A stretch of DNA of 64,000 nucleotides from Nitrospira sp. (lineage in GTDB: Bacteria; Nitrospirota; Nitrospiria; Nitrospirales; Nitrospiraceae). Positions within the stretch are counted from its first letter, which is position 1. Every line of letters begins with the position of its first letter. Position numbers and translations under genes: made by a program. The DNA is taken from NCBI GenBank assembly GCA_009594865.1, contig VOPT01000015.1, positions 43,725 to 107,724 of the forward strand. The letters are read 5' to 3'. Shown here piece by piece: positions 17,335-25,521 of this stretch. Under the pieces are notes generated by a model. That model did no database searches and had not been told where the DNA came from. It worked only from the letters and a program-made list of their open reading frames with translations.

Positions 17335-19473
17335 TTACAAGTTACTCTCCCGGATCGCCACCGCCACCACTCGATCCCACATGCGCGAGGCCATACTCCG
17401 TGGCGTTCCGGAGATCTGCACCTGACCGGTGACCGTCTGCCCCAGCGGCTCCGGACGATCCGCGACATCGAGTTCCACACGGTAGACGGATTGTTCGGCT
17501 TGGAGCCGTCCGCGCGCATCCTTCCGCACCGCCACCGGCCCTCCATAGATCGAGGCCAGATACGGCATGGAAAACTCCTGCTCGTCCAATTCCCGGATTT
17601 CCGTGATACGGGTTGCGTACGAGGAGCGCGTGAGATCGTTCGGCACGAAGATGGCGTCCTGGCCGACCGCCAGCAGGCTCAGATCCTGAACCGGCACCAA
17701 TGCCACGACGACCGGCTGCTGCGGATTGACGATATAGGCCAGCGGAAGCTTGTCGTTGATCCAACGTCCCGGGTCGAGCGAGTCGGCGACGTCCGTGACG
17801 ATCCCGTCGATCTGAGCGCGTAGGGCCAGCATGTGTTGTTGTTCCGCCAATCCCTCCAGTTCCGTCACCTTCGCGTCAAGCGTGTGCGCAAGCACCTGTC
17901 CCTGCTCACGGTCTTGAAGATAGCCGGCCTGACGTTGCAGCCTGAACTCCAACAGCGCAGCCTGCGTCTGCGCCAACTGCATGTCCTTCGCCAGCTTGGG
18001 GCTCTCGAGGACCAGAAGCGTGTCCCCTTCTCGCACCTGCTGACCGGCGCGAACCGAGACCGACGCAATACGACCCGGCAAAGGCGCATACAGGGTGGCA
18101 TACGATTTCGCCTGCAGCACGCCGGGCACCGATACTCGACCGGCCCAGGGAATACACAACAGGGCCACCACTACCAGGATCACGGTCGCCGTCAGGGCAA
18201 ACCGTCCCGTCTGCACAAACACCTTCCGCCGTTCCCACCAGACCCTCAATTCCCGCCAAATGGGCAGGCCGATGAAAAACACCATTTCGACCGCAAAGAG
18301 CACGACGCCCAACGCCTTAAAAAAGTAGTGATAGACCATGACGGCAATGCCCGTAAACAAGACCAGGCGATAGGCCCAGATGACCCAGGCATACAGCACC
18401 ATGATGCGGCGCGTCGACGGGCTGACCGCCTCGGGCTGTGGCGCCCCGGGGGCAAAGAGCCATTCACGCACCGACCATTGACCGAAGGCAAAGGCGCGGT
18501 CCTGAAGATTCGGGAGCCCCAGCCCGTCGACCAGTAGATAGTATCCGTCGAAACGCATCAATGGATTGAGGTTCACCGTGAGGCTCATGATCCAGCTGGT
18601 GGTCGCCACGATGAACGCCGTGCTGCGCAGCGCGCCGTCCGGCAGAAACGCCCAGAGCATCGTCGCCGCGGCGGCCAGCCCCAGCTCGGCCACCACCCCT
18701 GCCGCGGCAATGCAGAGCCGCTTCCGCTTCGAGCTCAACCGGTAGGAATCGCTGACGTCGGAATACAACACCGGCATCATGACCATGAACGCCACGCCGA
18801 TGGTCGGCACTCGACACCCGAATCGCGTCGCGGTATAGGCATGGCCCAGCTCATGAACCACTTTCACCCCGCACAGCACCGCGCCATACAACACTGCGCC
18901 GCGCCAATTGAAGAAGTGCAGAAACGTCGACAGGAAGGCATCCCACTGGCGGCTGACCAGAAACAGTCCCGCCACGCTCAGGACGGCAAACACCCAGGCT
19001 GCAGCAACGGTGTAGAACGGCGCGACGAGCGGGAGAGTCGTTCGAAGGAACGCATCCGGCCGGAAGAGGGGAATTTTAATAAACAGGTAATGGTGGACCA
19101 GCCACTGCCACCACACCTGATGACGCGCAGCTTCCTGCTCCACATAGTCCGTCGTTCGGCCGCTCGCAGATTGCTCAGTCAGGTTGTTGGCGTAGAGAAA
19201 TCGCACGAAGTCTTCCACGTCCTCGACGCGAATGCGCGAGGTGGTCTCGCGCCTGATGACGTTCACCAGCGATTCCATCGTGCCGGCGCTCCACTGCTCC
19301 AGCAACTGATACACCTGCCATTCGATCTGGAAATACTTATTGCGGACCGGATCGACGATCGTCCAGGTCGGCACGCCGTCCGGTGACGGCGCCCCCCGGA
19401 GAAATTGCAGATTCTTGCGCAGCGGGGGAAGCACGCGCTCCTTGCGGGGCTGGGCGGGAGTAAGACCGGCCAT
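17335..19473 (-). CDS. PqqD-like / M50 site-2-type protease / HlyD fusion protein
   Basis: The 712-residue protein combines three parts. Residues about 35-105 (DPVRNKYFQIEWQVYQLLEQ and a following helical region) look like a PqqD-type winged-helix peptide-binding domain. Residues about 130-455 form a multi-helix membrane domain with the zinc motif HELGH (207-211) and the second-site NPLMRFDG (303-310), typical of M50 intramembrane metalloproteases. Residues about 455-712 form an HlyD-type adaptor (lipoyl/barrel-sandwich strands with VRAGQQVREGDTLLVLES, a coiled coil, then beta-barrel). It starts 3 nt after the stop of the GAF-HlyD gene with GGGAG at the right distance. Together with TolC and two further adaptors it probably forms an envelope-spanning export or processing complex for the giant protein; this job is inferred. 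Confidence 0.87.
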   Translation of the reverse strand: MAGLTPAQPRKERVLPPLRKNLQFLRGAPSPDGVPTWTIVDPVRNKYFQIEWQVYQLLEQWSAGTMESLVNVIRRETTSRIRVEDVEDFVRFLYANNLTEQSASGRTTDYVEQEAARHQVWWQWLVHHYLFIKIPLFRPDAFLRTTLPLVAPFYTVAAAWVFAVLSVAGLFLVSRQWDAFLSTFLHFFNWRGAVLYGAVLCGVKVVHELGHAYTATRFGCRVPTIGVAFMVMMPVLYSDVSDSYRLSSKRKRLCIAAAGVVAELGLAAAATMLWAFLPDGALRSTAFIVATTSWIMSLTVNLNPLMRFDGYYLLVDGLGLPNLQDRAFAFGQWSVREWLFAPGAPQPEAVSPSTRRIMVLYAWVIWAYRLVLFTGIAVMVYHYFFKALGVVLFAVEMVFFIGLPIWRELRVWWERRKVFVQTGRFALTATVILVVVALLCIPWAGRVSVPGVLQAKSYATLYAPLPGRIASVSVRAGQQVREGDTLLVLESPKLAKDMQLAQTQAALLEFRLQRQAGYLQDREQGQVLAHTLDAKVTELEGLAEQQHMLALRAQIDGIVTDVADSLDPGRWINDKLPLAYIVNPQQPVVVALVPVQDLSLLAVGQDAIFVPNDLTRSSYATRITEIRELDEQEFSMPYLASIYGGPVAVRKDARGRLQAEQSVYRVELDVADRPEPLGQTVTGQVQISGTPRSMASRMWDRVVAVAIRESNL

Positions 19474-19476
19474 CGC

Positions 19477-20853
19477 TTACACTCCCAGAAATTGACGCAG
19501 CGCGGTAAACGGGCGGCGGAACAACACAAACGCCAGCGGCCCTTTCTCTCCGTACACCTTGGCCGAGCCCTGCCAGCCGATGCGGATACGCGAATCGACA
19601 TCGGTCAGGTCCGCCATGACACGATAGGCCAGGACATCTCCCGGCAAGACCTCGGCGTGATAACTCGTGCGACTCACCGCGCCGGGGAACGATTCCAGCG
19701 GCAGGGCGTCGAAGAACACCATCACCTCGCCCCCCTCCTGCAGCAACAGCGCATCGTCTACCGGAAGATCGATACGGAGCTCGATGCGCCGGGGATCGGC
19801 GATGTCCATGATCCGTTCTCCGACCGACACCGGCTTCCCTACCCAGTCGGACTTGTCCGTGTACAACAACAAGCCCGCTTGGGGCGCCCGCACCTCGATC
19901 TGTCCCAACATTTCTTCGGCATACCGGAGTTCGGTTTCCTTCAGCGCCGCTTCGGCAGCCTTCAACGGCACCTCGGCTTTCCGCTGCGGGTCTCCGAACC
20001 CTGCCTGAATGGCCTGGGCATGTTCAGCCACCGCCACCGCCAATTGTTGTTCCGCCACCCGGAACTGGTTGCGGATGTTCGTATCTTCATACCGGAGCAG
20101 CAGGTGGTCCACCTGCACCATGGTGTTCGGCGCGACCGCCACGTCGGCGATCACCCCGTCCATCGGCGCGCTCACGACGACGGGATCCTTCGCGACCACC
20201 TTCACCGGAGCCACGGTCGAGACGCGGACCGGAAGACACAGCAGGCCGACCGCCGCCGCAACACCCAGCAGCAGCGTGGGTCGCGTGACCTGTGCCGTCC
20301 ATCCGACACGCCGTTTCGCGAGCGCTTTCCACGCATACGCATAACTGCCGGCCAGACGAAGCACGATTGTGATATCGTTTTCCTGCCAGACCCCATCCCG
20401 CTCGATCCAGAACCCTCCCAGCAGGGTTTCGTCCGGATGCATCAGCGGACACCAAAGCACCGAGCCCTTGATGAACTCGTGCCAGCCGGCGCGCAAGGGT
20501 TCCGGGACCATGTCGGAGTTCACAACCATCGGGAGATCCGCTGGCTGCCCCTGTCGAATCGCCTGCGCCGCTTGCTCCAGCCAGACCATCATCGGCGCGT
20601 CTCGATCGAGGACCGCGACGCTCGAAGCCGTCACGGCGCGATAGGACGTCGTCCCGGAATCCACGGCGCTGAACAACACGGCCTGTTCATACGGAACCAG
20701 GCGGCGGGTTTCATTCACGGCGACAAACTGCAGTTCTTGCAACGTCTTCGCGGCGCGAACCTGCCCTTCCAGATGCGTCAATGTCGCCAAATGGATGAGC
20801 GTGGCGAGTTCTTGGGACGTCGGTTCCGAAGCGGTAGCCGTTGGCACAGTCAC
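19477..20853 (-). CDS. GAF-like domain / transmembrane helix / HlyD adaptor fusion
   Basis: The 458-residue protein begins with a GAF-like sensor domain (about 20-190; FVAVNETRRLVPYEQAVLF and GSVLWCPLMHPDETLLGGFWIE are typical GAF strands), then a single membrane helix (about 205-222) and a periplasmic HlyD-type adaptor (about 230-458, with SAPMDGVIADVAV and the matching RAPQAGLLL lipoyl halves around a coiled coil). The topology puts the GAF domain in the cytoplasm. Translation starts at a GTG at 20853, 7 nt from the stop of the preceding HlyD gene, behind a GGGGG site. A cytoplasmic GAF on an export adaptor is unusual and suggests that export is gated by a small ligand or by a protein contact. 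Confidence 0.85.
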   Translation of the reverse strand: MTVPTATASEPTSQELATLIHLATLTHLEGQVRAAKTLQELQFVAVNETRRLVPYEQAVLFSAVDSGTTSYRAVTASSVAVLDRDAPMMVWLEQAAQAIRQGQPADLPMVVNSDMVPEPLRAGWHEFIKGSVLWCPLMHPDETLLGGFWIERDGVWQENDITIVLRLAGSYAYAWKALAKRRVGWTAQVTRPTLLLGVAAAVGLLCLPVRVSTVAPVKVVAKDPVVVSAPMDGVIADVAVAPNTMVQVDHLLLRYEDTNIRNQFRVAEQQLAVAVAEHAQAIQAGFGDPQRKAEVPLKAAEAALKETELRYAEEMLGQIEVRAPQAGLLLYTDKSDWVGKPVSVGERIMDIADPRRIELRIDLPVDDALLLQEGGEVMVFFDALPLESFPGAVSRTSYHAEVLPGDVLAYRVMADLTDVDSRIRIGWQGSAKVYGEKGPLAFVLFRRPFTALRQFLGV

Positions 20854-20860
20854 GTTCCCC

Positions 20861-21643
20861 CTATGGTTGGTCCGTAGCGAACTGGGCCGTGCCGCTCATT
20901 CCTGCAAGAATGTCGGCCGGCAAACGCCCGAACGTGCCCATAATTTTAATCGTCTGACTCGCCGGATCGACATTCGCGCCAATTTCTTTCACAGTTGCCG
21001 CGTATCCCCGTTGGGTTTCATCGACCACAAACGTGAAGGGGGCTTTCCGTTTCAACCAGGCCAGCGACGACGAGGGCACCACGAGTTCGATTTCCAAACT
21101 CGTGTCGTCCAACACACTCACCAACTTGTCGTTCGGGAAGACGTTTTCATATTCATTGACCATGACGCCGACGACGCGGCCAGTGAACGGCGCCGTGATA
21201 TGGCACCCCTTCACGTTGACCTCAGCCACCTTGACGGCCGCCGCGGCCTTTTTTTCCTCCGCTTCAGACACCTCTAGATCGAGCGTGCTGACCGCATTGA
21301 GGTTCATGAGAGAACGATTGTTGTGCGCCGTCTTGTCTTTGGCTTCGTGCTCGGCCTTCGCCGCGGCGAGTTCGGCCTTATACTTCTCGCAATCCAGCTG
21401 AACCAGCACCTTTCCTTTTTCAAAACGCTGGCCTTCTTTAAACGGAACCTGATTGATCCGACCTTGGACCTGCGCATACAGCACGGCCTGTGCCGCGGCC
21501 TTGACGATGCCCCGGATCGTGCCCTTGTCCGCCCGCACCACTTGCAATGGCCGCTCGCCTTTCGCATGACCTGGGGAAGGCGACAGTCCCCAGCTACCCA
21601 GCGCGAGCAGCGCCAGACTACTAATGAGCCACGGTTGTCGCAT
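20861..21643 (-). CDS. HlyD/RND-type periplasmic adaptor protein
   Basis: This 260-residue adaptor has an N-terminal signal peptide (hydrophobic residues about 5-18, likely cleavage after GHA near residue 27). A lipoyl half-domain (VLYAQVQGRINQVPFKEGQRFEKGK) leads into an alpha-helical hairpin (about 80-150) and returns through VKGCHITAPFTGRV, the usual second lipoyl half, followed by a beta-barrel. It is short for the family and lacks a membrane-proximal domain. Its first 23 nt overlap the end of the tolC-like gene, so the two are translationally coupled. It should bridge TolC to the inner-membrane HlyD fusions encoded downstream. Confidence 0.87.
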   Translation of the reverse strand: MRQPWLISSLALLALGSWGLSPSPGHAKGERPLQVVRADKGTIRGIVKAAAQAVLYAQVQGRINQVPFKEGQRFEKGKVLVQLDCEKYKAELAAAKAEHEAKDKTAHNNRSLMNLNAVSTLDLEVSEAEEKKAAAAVKVAEVNVKGCHITAPFTGRVVGVMVNEYENVFPNDKLVSVLDDTSLEIELVVPSSSLAWLKRKAPFTFVVDETQRGYAATVKEIGANVDPASQTIKIMGTFGRLPADILAGMSGTAQFATDQP

Positions 21644-23156
21644 GGTGTTCCCTTTCTTGAGACACGTCGGGGAGCGCAGGGGTCATCGGCTCCCACAGCT
21701 GCCGGAGCGAATCCGCCAGCCCGGAAAGCGTCTGGTCTGGAATGGACGGTGGGACCGCCTCCTCCCCAATGGCAGCTCGAAGCGTCGCGTAGGCCGTCTC
21801 GACACCCGCTCGCGCCACATCCAGGCGGACCTCGGCGAGCACGTGGTTCACCTTTTCCCGTAAGAGCACCAAATCGCTCGCGCTGTTGGTGATCCACAAA
21901 CTCTGCGTGTGCTCGACGATGGCGTGCTGCGTATCCTGATACTGCCGGGCATTGCCCAATTCGTCTTGCGCCAGCACGAACTGTGCGGCGCCTACATGCA
22001 CTTCCGTCAACACCGTCATGGTCAGCGCTAGACTCTGGGCATCGAGAACGGCCCGCTGCGCCTCGACCGCCTTGAGTTTCGCCGGCACGCGAAACACGCC
22101 CATGAGGTTCCAACTGACCTGGGCCGCGTAATTCAACCAGTTCTGGTACAGAAAGAAGGAGTTCGAGTTGTAATACCCGCCGAACTGCAGTTTCATGCTG
22201 GGAAACAACTCCAACAACGTCGCCTTGGCTTCTTTGGCATTGATCCGCTTTTGGTAATCGATCGTCCGCAACTCCGGCCGGAATTCCAACGCCTGCTGTT
22301 CCAGTTTCTCCGCATCCAGATGATCGGGCAACGTCGTGGCGTGGCGGGATGGTTGTTGCACGTCGAACGTCGACCCGGGAGGAAGCCCCATCAACGATGC
22401 CAGCTGGATCTTCGCCGTGCTTAATTCCCGGATCAGCTTCTGCACTTCCCGCTGAATGTTCAGCATGTCCCTTCGGTAATTCAACGGGGTCAACGGGGTC
22501 TGGAGCTTTCGTTCCACGATGGCCTGGCTTTGGCTCAAGGCTTTCTCGATCATGCTATCGAGTTGCTGAACCTGCGGGAGCAGCCGCTCGGCGCTGACCG
22601 CCCGCCAGTAGGCGCTCCGCACATCCTGCAAGAGCCGCACGGCGATTCGACGCCGTTCTTCCTCCGCAATCAACATATTGTCGCCGGCCTGCTTGGCACG
22701 GATATAGGACAGCCCGAAATCCAGTACGTCCCAGCTGAGGGACAGGTTCCCGCTGAATACGTTTTTGTCCATGGAGGTAAACGGCTCGAGGATCGGACGG
22801 CCGTCCAACAGGGATTGCGCACCGCCGCCCGCGAAATTGTTGCGCCCGTCGAACCCCGCATTCACCGCCACCTGCGGCAGGAGCGAATAGTGCGCGACAT
22901 TCAGCTGCTGATGCGCCAGCGCGGCCTGCATGGCTTTCACCTTGGCGTCGAGGTTATAGCGGAGCGCCCTGGCCGTCGCCTCATAGAGATCGATCGGCTT
23001 CTCAATCGGCTCCTGCTCGCGCAAGAGCGCCCGGAGATCCTGGCTGACGCGGCCTTCAATTTCTTCTTTGGTCACGGGAGAGGGCATGGTCATGCACCCG
23101 CTCAGCGTCAGGAGTACTCCGACGATCCCCCAGATTCGAGACAACTCAGTGTGCAT
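21621..23156 (-). CDS. TolC-family outer-membrane efflux lipoprotein
   Basis: The 511-residue product starts with a lipoprotein signal (LTLSGC, cysteine about residue 21) and is otherwise helical, with the two TolC-type repeats (about 70-270 and 290-490) of long coiled-coil helices and paired short strands. TolC proteins form trimers that provide the outer-membrane duct for export systems. I chose the ATG at 23156 because it places the lipobox at a normal distance; the frame is open to a GTG at 23195, and neither start has a strong ribosome site. It is the first gene of the four-gene module TolC, adaptor, GAF-HlyD, M50-HlyD. A perfect 14-nt palindrome lies 7 nt upstream of the chosen start. 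Confidence 0.88.
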   Translation of the reverse strand: MHTELSRIWGIVGVLLTLSGCMTMPSPVTKEEIEGRVSQDLRALLREQEPIEKPIDLYEATARALRYNLDAKVKAMQAALAHQQLNVAHYSLLPQVAVNAGFDGRNNFAGGGAQSLLDGRPILEPFTSMDKNVFSGNLSLSWDVLDFGLSYIRAKQAGDNMLIAEEERRRIAVRLLQDVRSAYWRAVSAERLLPQVQQLDSMIEKALSQSQAIVERKLQTPLTPLNYRRDMLNIQREVQKLIRELSTAKIQLASLMGLPPGSTFDVQQPSRHATTLPDHLDAEKLEQQALEFRPELRTIDYQKRINAKEAKATLLELFPSMKLQFGGYYNSNSFFLYQNWLNYAAQVSWNLMGVFRVPAKLKAVEAQRAVLDAQSLALTMTVLTEVHVGAAQFVLAQDELGNARQYQDTQHAIVEHTQSLWITNSASDLVLLREKVNHVLAEVRLDVARAGVETAYATLRAAIGEEAVPPSIPDQTLSGLADSLRQLWEPMTPALPDVSQEREHHATTVAH

Positions 23157-23163
23157 CACATTT

Positions 23164-23177
23164 CTGCTCGCGAGCAG
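23164..23177. repeat. Perfect 14-nt palindrome CTGCTCGCGAGCAG before the tolC-like gene
   Basis: The sequence equals its own reverse complement. It ends 7 nt before the chosen ATG on the minus strand, where a ribosome-binding site is expected. It could be an operator, or in mRNA a hairpin covering the initiation region. If the upstream GTG at 23195 is the real start, it lies inside the coding region. Confidence 0.55.
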
Positions 23178-23428
23178 ACCTCGAGAGAGCCTCACCAGGA
23201 GACACTTCCCTTCACGCGTTATTGTCGGTTGGATTGAAGCGGAACTTGAGGGATCGGAAAGGGCAGACTAGGAATCGACACGAAGACTCCAAGGCTTGAG
23301 GGATTACGTATCTTGTGCAAAGAGGGCACCGTGTCCTCGCGCTTCGCTGGGCAATGGACCTATCCTGCCCGTGTTTCCACTTACTGCTCTGTCCTGACGG
23401 CATGCCGTCCTTTCAAGGACCGGCAGCA

Positions 23429-23458
23429 TTGACCTCCCTTCCATTCCCCCGGTATTCT
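23429..23458 (+). promoter_or_regulatory. Candidate sigma-70 promoter for the 140-residue gene
   Basis: TTGACC at 23429-23434 and TATTCT at 23453-23458 are separated by 18 nt. Transcription would begin around 23465, giving a leader of about 38 nt before the ATG at 23503. Called by eye only. Confidence 0.4.
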
Positions 23459-23502
23459 GCTTTGAATTCCGACACCGCATAGTCACAACCGGAGACGACT
23501 GC

Positions 23503-23925
23503 ATGCAATTCGACGCTGCATTGGCCGCGCAAGACACCTTACAGGAAGCGGCATCCGAACTGGGTGCCGACTGGGATGAGGCCACTGAACTCGAAGCGAC
23601 GTTTTCCTCCAATGCCGGCACGACGGCCAGGGACGCCTACGAGCAACTTCTCGCGCTGGCCGCGCGCCACCCCGACGCGCACCGGTTTCAGGCCTTCTGC
23701 ATTTACATTACCTGGCAACAGGTGACCGAGGAAACGATCGCCCGTCATTTTCACACCGGCATGACACTGGCCGAGGCTTACCTGGCCTCGCCGGAAGGCA
23801 AAGATCCAAAGCATCTTGCCCATGTGGCCGAATTGCTCGACTCATTTCGCGGGGGCTTGGGACTGGACGAAGAGGACGACATCGTGGTCGAATTTCGCAA
23901 AGACACGCCGAAGGGCGGAGACTGA
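23503..23925 (+). CDS. Acidic protein of unknown function, 140 aa
   Basis: The protein is soluble, acidic and largely helical, with no signal peptide. The central part (ARDAYEQLLALAARHPDAHRFQAFCIYITW) resembles one tetratricopeptide-like helix pair, but I do not recognise a family. The ATG at 23503 has GGAG 8 nt upstream and a candidate promoter just before that. It heads a plus-strand run of small helical-repeat proteins (TPR proteins follow at 23995 and 24828), which suggests a scaffold or chaperone-like role, on context alone. Confidence 0.7.
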   Translation: MQFDAALAAQDTLQEAASELGADWDEATELEATFSSNAGTTARDAYEQLLALAARHPDAHRFQAFCIYITWQQVTEETIARHFHTGMTLAEAYLASPEGKDPKHLAHVAELLDSFRGGLGLDEEDDIVVEFRKDTPKGGD

Positions 23926-23994
23926 ATAGAGGAGCGCTTCTCTCCCGCTTACATACCTTACGTTTCATCTTTCACGGAATGTTTCACATACACC

Positions 23995-24762
23995 ATGGCT
24001 GAAAACGATAAACATCGTGCGCGCATCTTCCTTCATCGGGGTGATCTCATCCAGGCGCGGGCCGCCTGGGAAGCCGCGGTCAAGGATGACCGGCGCGCAG
24101 GAACGCCACGCGAACTGTCCAATAGTCTCGGCAATCTCGGCAACACGTTGGCACTCGCCGGCGCCTTCGACGAAGCCGATGCCTGTTACAAGGAAGTCCT
24201 CGCCATCCAACGCGACGAGCGCGACCCGCATGCCATTGCGCATACGCTCGTGAATCTCGGCAATCTCCACATCGGCGCGGACAAACCGGAGAAAGCCCGT
24301 CCCTACTATCTCGAAGCGCTGGACTTGTTGAAACCGCTCAATGACCACCGCGCACTGGGCATTCTCTACCATAACCTCGCGCTGGAAGAAGCCCGACAAC
24401 AGCAGTGGGATGAATCCGTGCGGCTGTTCACCCAGGCGCTGGATTCACATCGCGTGGTGGGCAATGAAGAAGGCCTGGCCGGGACCTACAGCCAAATGGG
24501 AAAAATGTTTTTGGACAGTGGACGCGCTGTGGAGGCGGAACGCTGTTTCAACAATGCCACCGAACATTTCATCAAGCTGGGCAATCCGGCCGGCGAGGCG
24601 GCGGTCCTGCGGGAACTCGCCGACCTGTATGAGCGACGGCAGGACACCGTTGCCGCCATCCGTTGCGTGGAACGGCTTCATCACCTGGCCCTCGGCACCG
24701 GCCGCGCCCCCTCGGCCGAGGATCGTGACCGTCTCGCACGGCTGCGTGCCGCCCATAGCTGA
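23995..24762 (+). CDS. Tetratricopeptide repeat protein, 255 aa
   Basis: Almost the whole chain consists of TPR helix pairs of about 38-40 residues, of the longer type seen in Rap/GPN-like TPR proteins: NSLGNLGNTLALAGAFDEAD, HTLVNLGNLHIGADKPEKAR, GILYHNLALEEARQQQWDES, GTYSQMGKMFLDSGRAVEAE and AAVLRELADLYERRQDTVAA mark about five to six repeats. There is no signal peptide or catalytic domain, so it should act in the cytoplasm by binding other proteins. The Shine-Dalgarno sequence is weak. It is followed after 65 nt by a second, short TPR protein. Confidence 0.85.
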   Translation: MAENDKHRARIFLHRGDLIQARAAWEAAVKDDRRAGTPRELSNSLGNLGNTLALAGAFDEADACYKEVLAIQRDERDPHAIAHTLVNLGNLHIGADKPEKARPYYLEALDLLKPLNDHRALGILYHNLALEEARQQQWDESVRLFTQALDSHRVVGNEEGLAGTYSQMGKMFLDSGRAVEAERCFNNATEHFIKLGNPAGEAAVLRELADLYERRQDTVAAIRCVERLHHLALGTGRAPSAEDRDRLARLRAAHS

Positions 24763-24827
24763 ACGGACAGGGGTGATGGTAAGATCCGCTCGTCCCGATC
24801 AACCAATGACGCGTTACAAGGAGTCGC

Positions 24828-25145
24828 ATGGATATCACTGCATTTCGCCAGATGGTGGAGAAGAACCCCAAAGGATTCCTCGGCCGGTACGGCCTGGGCA
24901 ATAAGATTTTGCAGGAAGGCGGCAGTCTCGACGAAGCCGCAGAGCACCTGACGGTGGCCACACAATTGGATCCCACCCATGTCGCCTCTCACCTCGCCCT
25001 CGGGCGCGCGCTTGTGAAACTTGGGAAGAAGGACGAAGCCAAACCCGTGTTGAAAGCCGGCATTGACGCGGCCGTATCCGGGCGATCCAACGGGGGAGTG
25101 GATTTGGTGCCGGAACTGCAGCAGTTGCTGCGCACACTCGGCTAA
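24828..25145 (+). CDS. Short tetratricopeptide repeat protein, 105 aa
   Basis: The product contains about two TPR units (KNPKGFLGRYGLGNKILQEG and THVASHLALGRALVKLGKKD) with no other domain. AAGGAG lies 4 nt before the ATG. The sequence resembles short TPR proteins annotated as hypothetical in many Gram-negative bacteria. A 66-residue gene follows after 17 nt, so the two are probably one transcript. Confidence 0.83.
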   Translation: MDITAFRQMVEKNPKGFLGRYGLGNKILQEGGSLDEAAEHLTVATQLDPTHVASHLALGRALVKLGKKDEAKPVLKAGIDAAVSGRSNGGVDLVPELQQLLRTLG

Positions 25146-25162
25146 CGCCGGCTGGAGGATGT

Positions 25163-25363
25163 ATGAATCTCGATGCAGCCAGACAGCGGATTGAATCCGC
25201 GATCACCCGATACGGACAACATGCGGCTATGGCGATTGAACTGGTCATCAACGAGGTCCGCTCCGACATGGGCCGCGATGCCGTGAACGAATTGATCGAC
25301 GAGTTCGATCTGGAGCTCATGTACAACATCGCCCCGATGGAATCCGACTACTCGAACAGCTGA
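25163..25363 (+). CDS. Small protein of unknown function, 66 aa
   Basis: This small, acidic and probably helical protein has no signal peptide or cysteine. Its start is supported by GGAGG 4 nt upstream of the ATG and by close spacing (17 nt) to the preceding TPR gene. The pattern of hydrophobic residues (AITRYGQHAAMAIELVINEV, then NELIDEFDLELMY) suggests two amphipathic helices joined by a turn. I do not recognise a family. Confidence 0.68.
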   Translation: MNLDAARQRIESAITRYGQHAAMAIELVINEVRSDMGRDAVNELIDEFDLELMYNIAPMESDYSNS

Positions 25364-25521
25364 CGCACGATGGAATTGCGCCGCACAGCCACGGGCGGGA
25401 GCTCGCAATGGCTATCCAGCGAGGCCACAGATCAGAAAGTCGCGGAGACGTACGTTCGGAGGGACGTTACGGAGGGTGGTGAGTCGAGCACGGCATCGGG
25501 AGTCTGTTTCAGCAGCCTGCC

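Larger units (their letters stand above)
23157..23502. other. Divergent intergenic region upstream of the export module
   Basis: This 346-nt stretch lies between the divergent tolC-like and 140-residue genes. It holds a perfect 14-nt palindrome next to the tolC-like start and a plausible sigma-70 promoter for the plus-strand gene (both listed separately). I see no small gene or RNA in the rest. Confidence 0.6.

Noticed and set aside
19405..20877. Plus-strand frame of 490 codons opposite the GAF-HlyD gene
   Set aside because: The minus-strand protein has a complete GAF-TM-HlyD layout; the reverse frame has none.
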